NCBI GenBank assembly: GCA_036971475.1
Contig: JBAIZL010000007.1
Span: forward strand, 33,728,002-33,792,001
Source of the DNA: Prosapia bicincta
Taxonomy: Eukaryota; Arthropoda; Insecta; Hemiptera; Cercopidae
Reading direction: 5' to 3'
Length of the DNA: 64,000 nucleotides
The notes beneath the pieces are model-generated. The model was given only the letters and a program-made list of their open reading frames with translations. It was not told where the DNA came from and searched no databases. Positions 63,830 through 64,000 of the stretch are shown here, piece by piece. Numbering within the stretch: position 1 is the stretch's first letter; every line of letters starts with the position of its first letter. The position numbers were made by a program, and so were the translations under genes.

Positions 63830-64000
63830 TCAGACCAGGGGCTTGGTGTTACGACCAGCGGTACCAGTATGTAAAAGTCTGTCAACCTTACCATATGGCT
63901 TTGACTGGTCACCAGCTCGCCACTGGGACCAGACGAACTCCATCAGTAACTGCTGTTCGGGACCCGTAGAACCTCCCAAACTGTCAGGTTCAGTACCCCA
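63830..64000. repeat. GC-richer dispersed repeat, copy 2 (cut by the window edge)
   Basis: Diverged homologue of 60238-60500 by shared ordered blocks (ACCAGAC, GGGACC-GTAGAACC, CCCAAACTGTC). It continues beyond base 64000. Confidence 0.4.

Overview
The window is AT-rich eukaryotic genomic DNA, most likely from an arthropod and probably an insect. The reasons are spliced genes with GT-AG introns of several kilobases and a mobile-element complement of Penelope-like elements (PLEs), mariner, Tc1, piggyBac, pogo-like, hAT and Jockey/R1-type LINE remnants. The species cannot be named from the sequence. No bacterial, organellar, tRNA or rRNA features were seen.

Two host genes were reconstructed by hand, both on the minus strand. 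At the left edge (1-14826) are five in-frame exons of a secreted or cell-surface thrombospondin type-1 (TSP1) repeat protein: one full TSP1 repeat, a Cys-containing spacer, a second TSP1 repeat, then a half TSP1 repeat fused to a long Ser/Thr/Asn-rich segment that runs off the window at base 1. Its 5' exons were not found. From 59105 to 34992 lies a complete six-exon, 258-residue protein of the cation-dependent mannose-6-phosphate receptor (M6PR/MRH) type: signal peptide, MRH-like luminal domain, one membrane span, and a tail with a FW motif and a terminal YDRI. Its last exon is present twice in a tandem duplication, and a Tc1-like element sits in one duplicate.

The rest is intron or intergenic DNA packed with mobile elements. 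From left to right: a PLE foldback with a GIY-YIG fragment (3.3-4.3 kb); a recurrent MITE-like family at 5.7, 8.1, 37, 41 and 62 kb; TTAA-flanked piggyBac derivatives (9.5, 12.4 and 31.3 kb) and a piggyBac 3' end (21.5-22.3 kb); repeated PLE terminal foldbacks (11.7, 13.3, 13.9, 17.4, 18.9, 19.6, 37.5, 44.4, 45.2, 49.7, 50.0, 55.8 and 59.6 kb); a LINE 3' fragment (20.0 kb); a 2.9-kb satellite of about 29 copies of a 98/99-bp unit derived from a transposon end (27.3-30.1 kb); a pair of inverted ~2-kb repeats (30.9-33.2 and 50.7-52.6 kb); Tc1 (35.7 kb), two decayed mariners (42.4 and 48.3 kb) and a hAT MITE with a perfect 8-bp target duplication (47.7 kb); and 79-bp, 186-bp and ~60-bp tandem arrays.

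The most interesting signal is a shared hammerhead-ribozyme-like skeleton in at least eight unrelated-looking PLE or foldback families: stem I, CUGANGA or a variant, one extra A/U, stem II, GAA, a 6-8 nt palindrome as stem III, H, stem I'. Some families keep the canonical core and others carry a shared altered core. All gene models and motif calls were made by eye and need computational confirmation.
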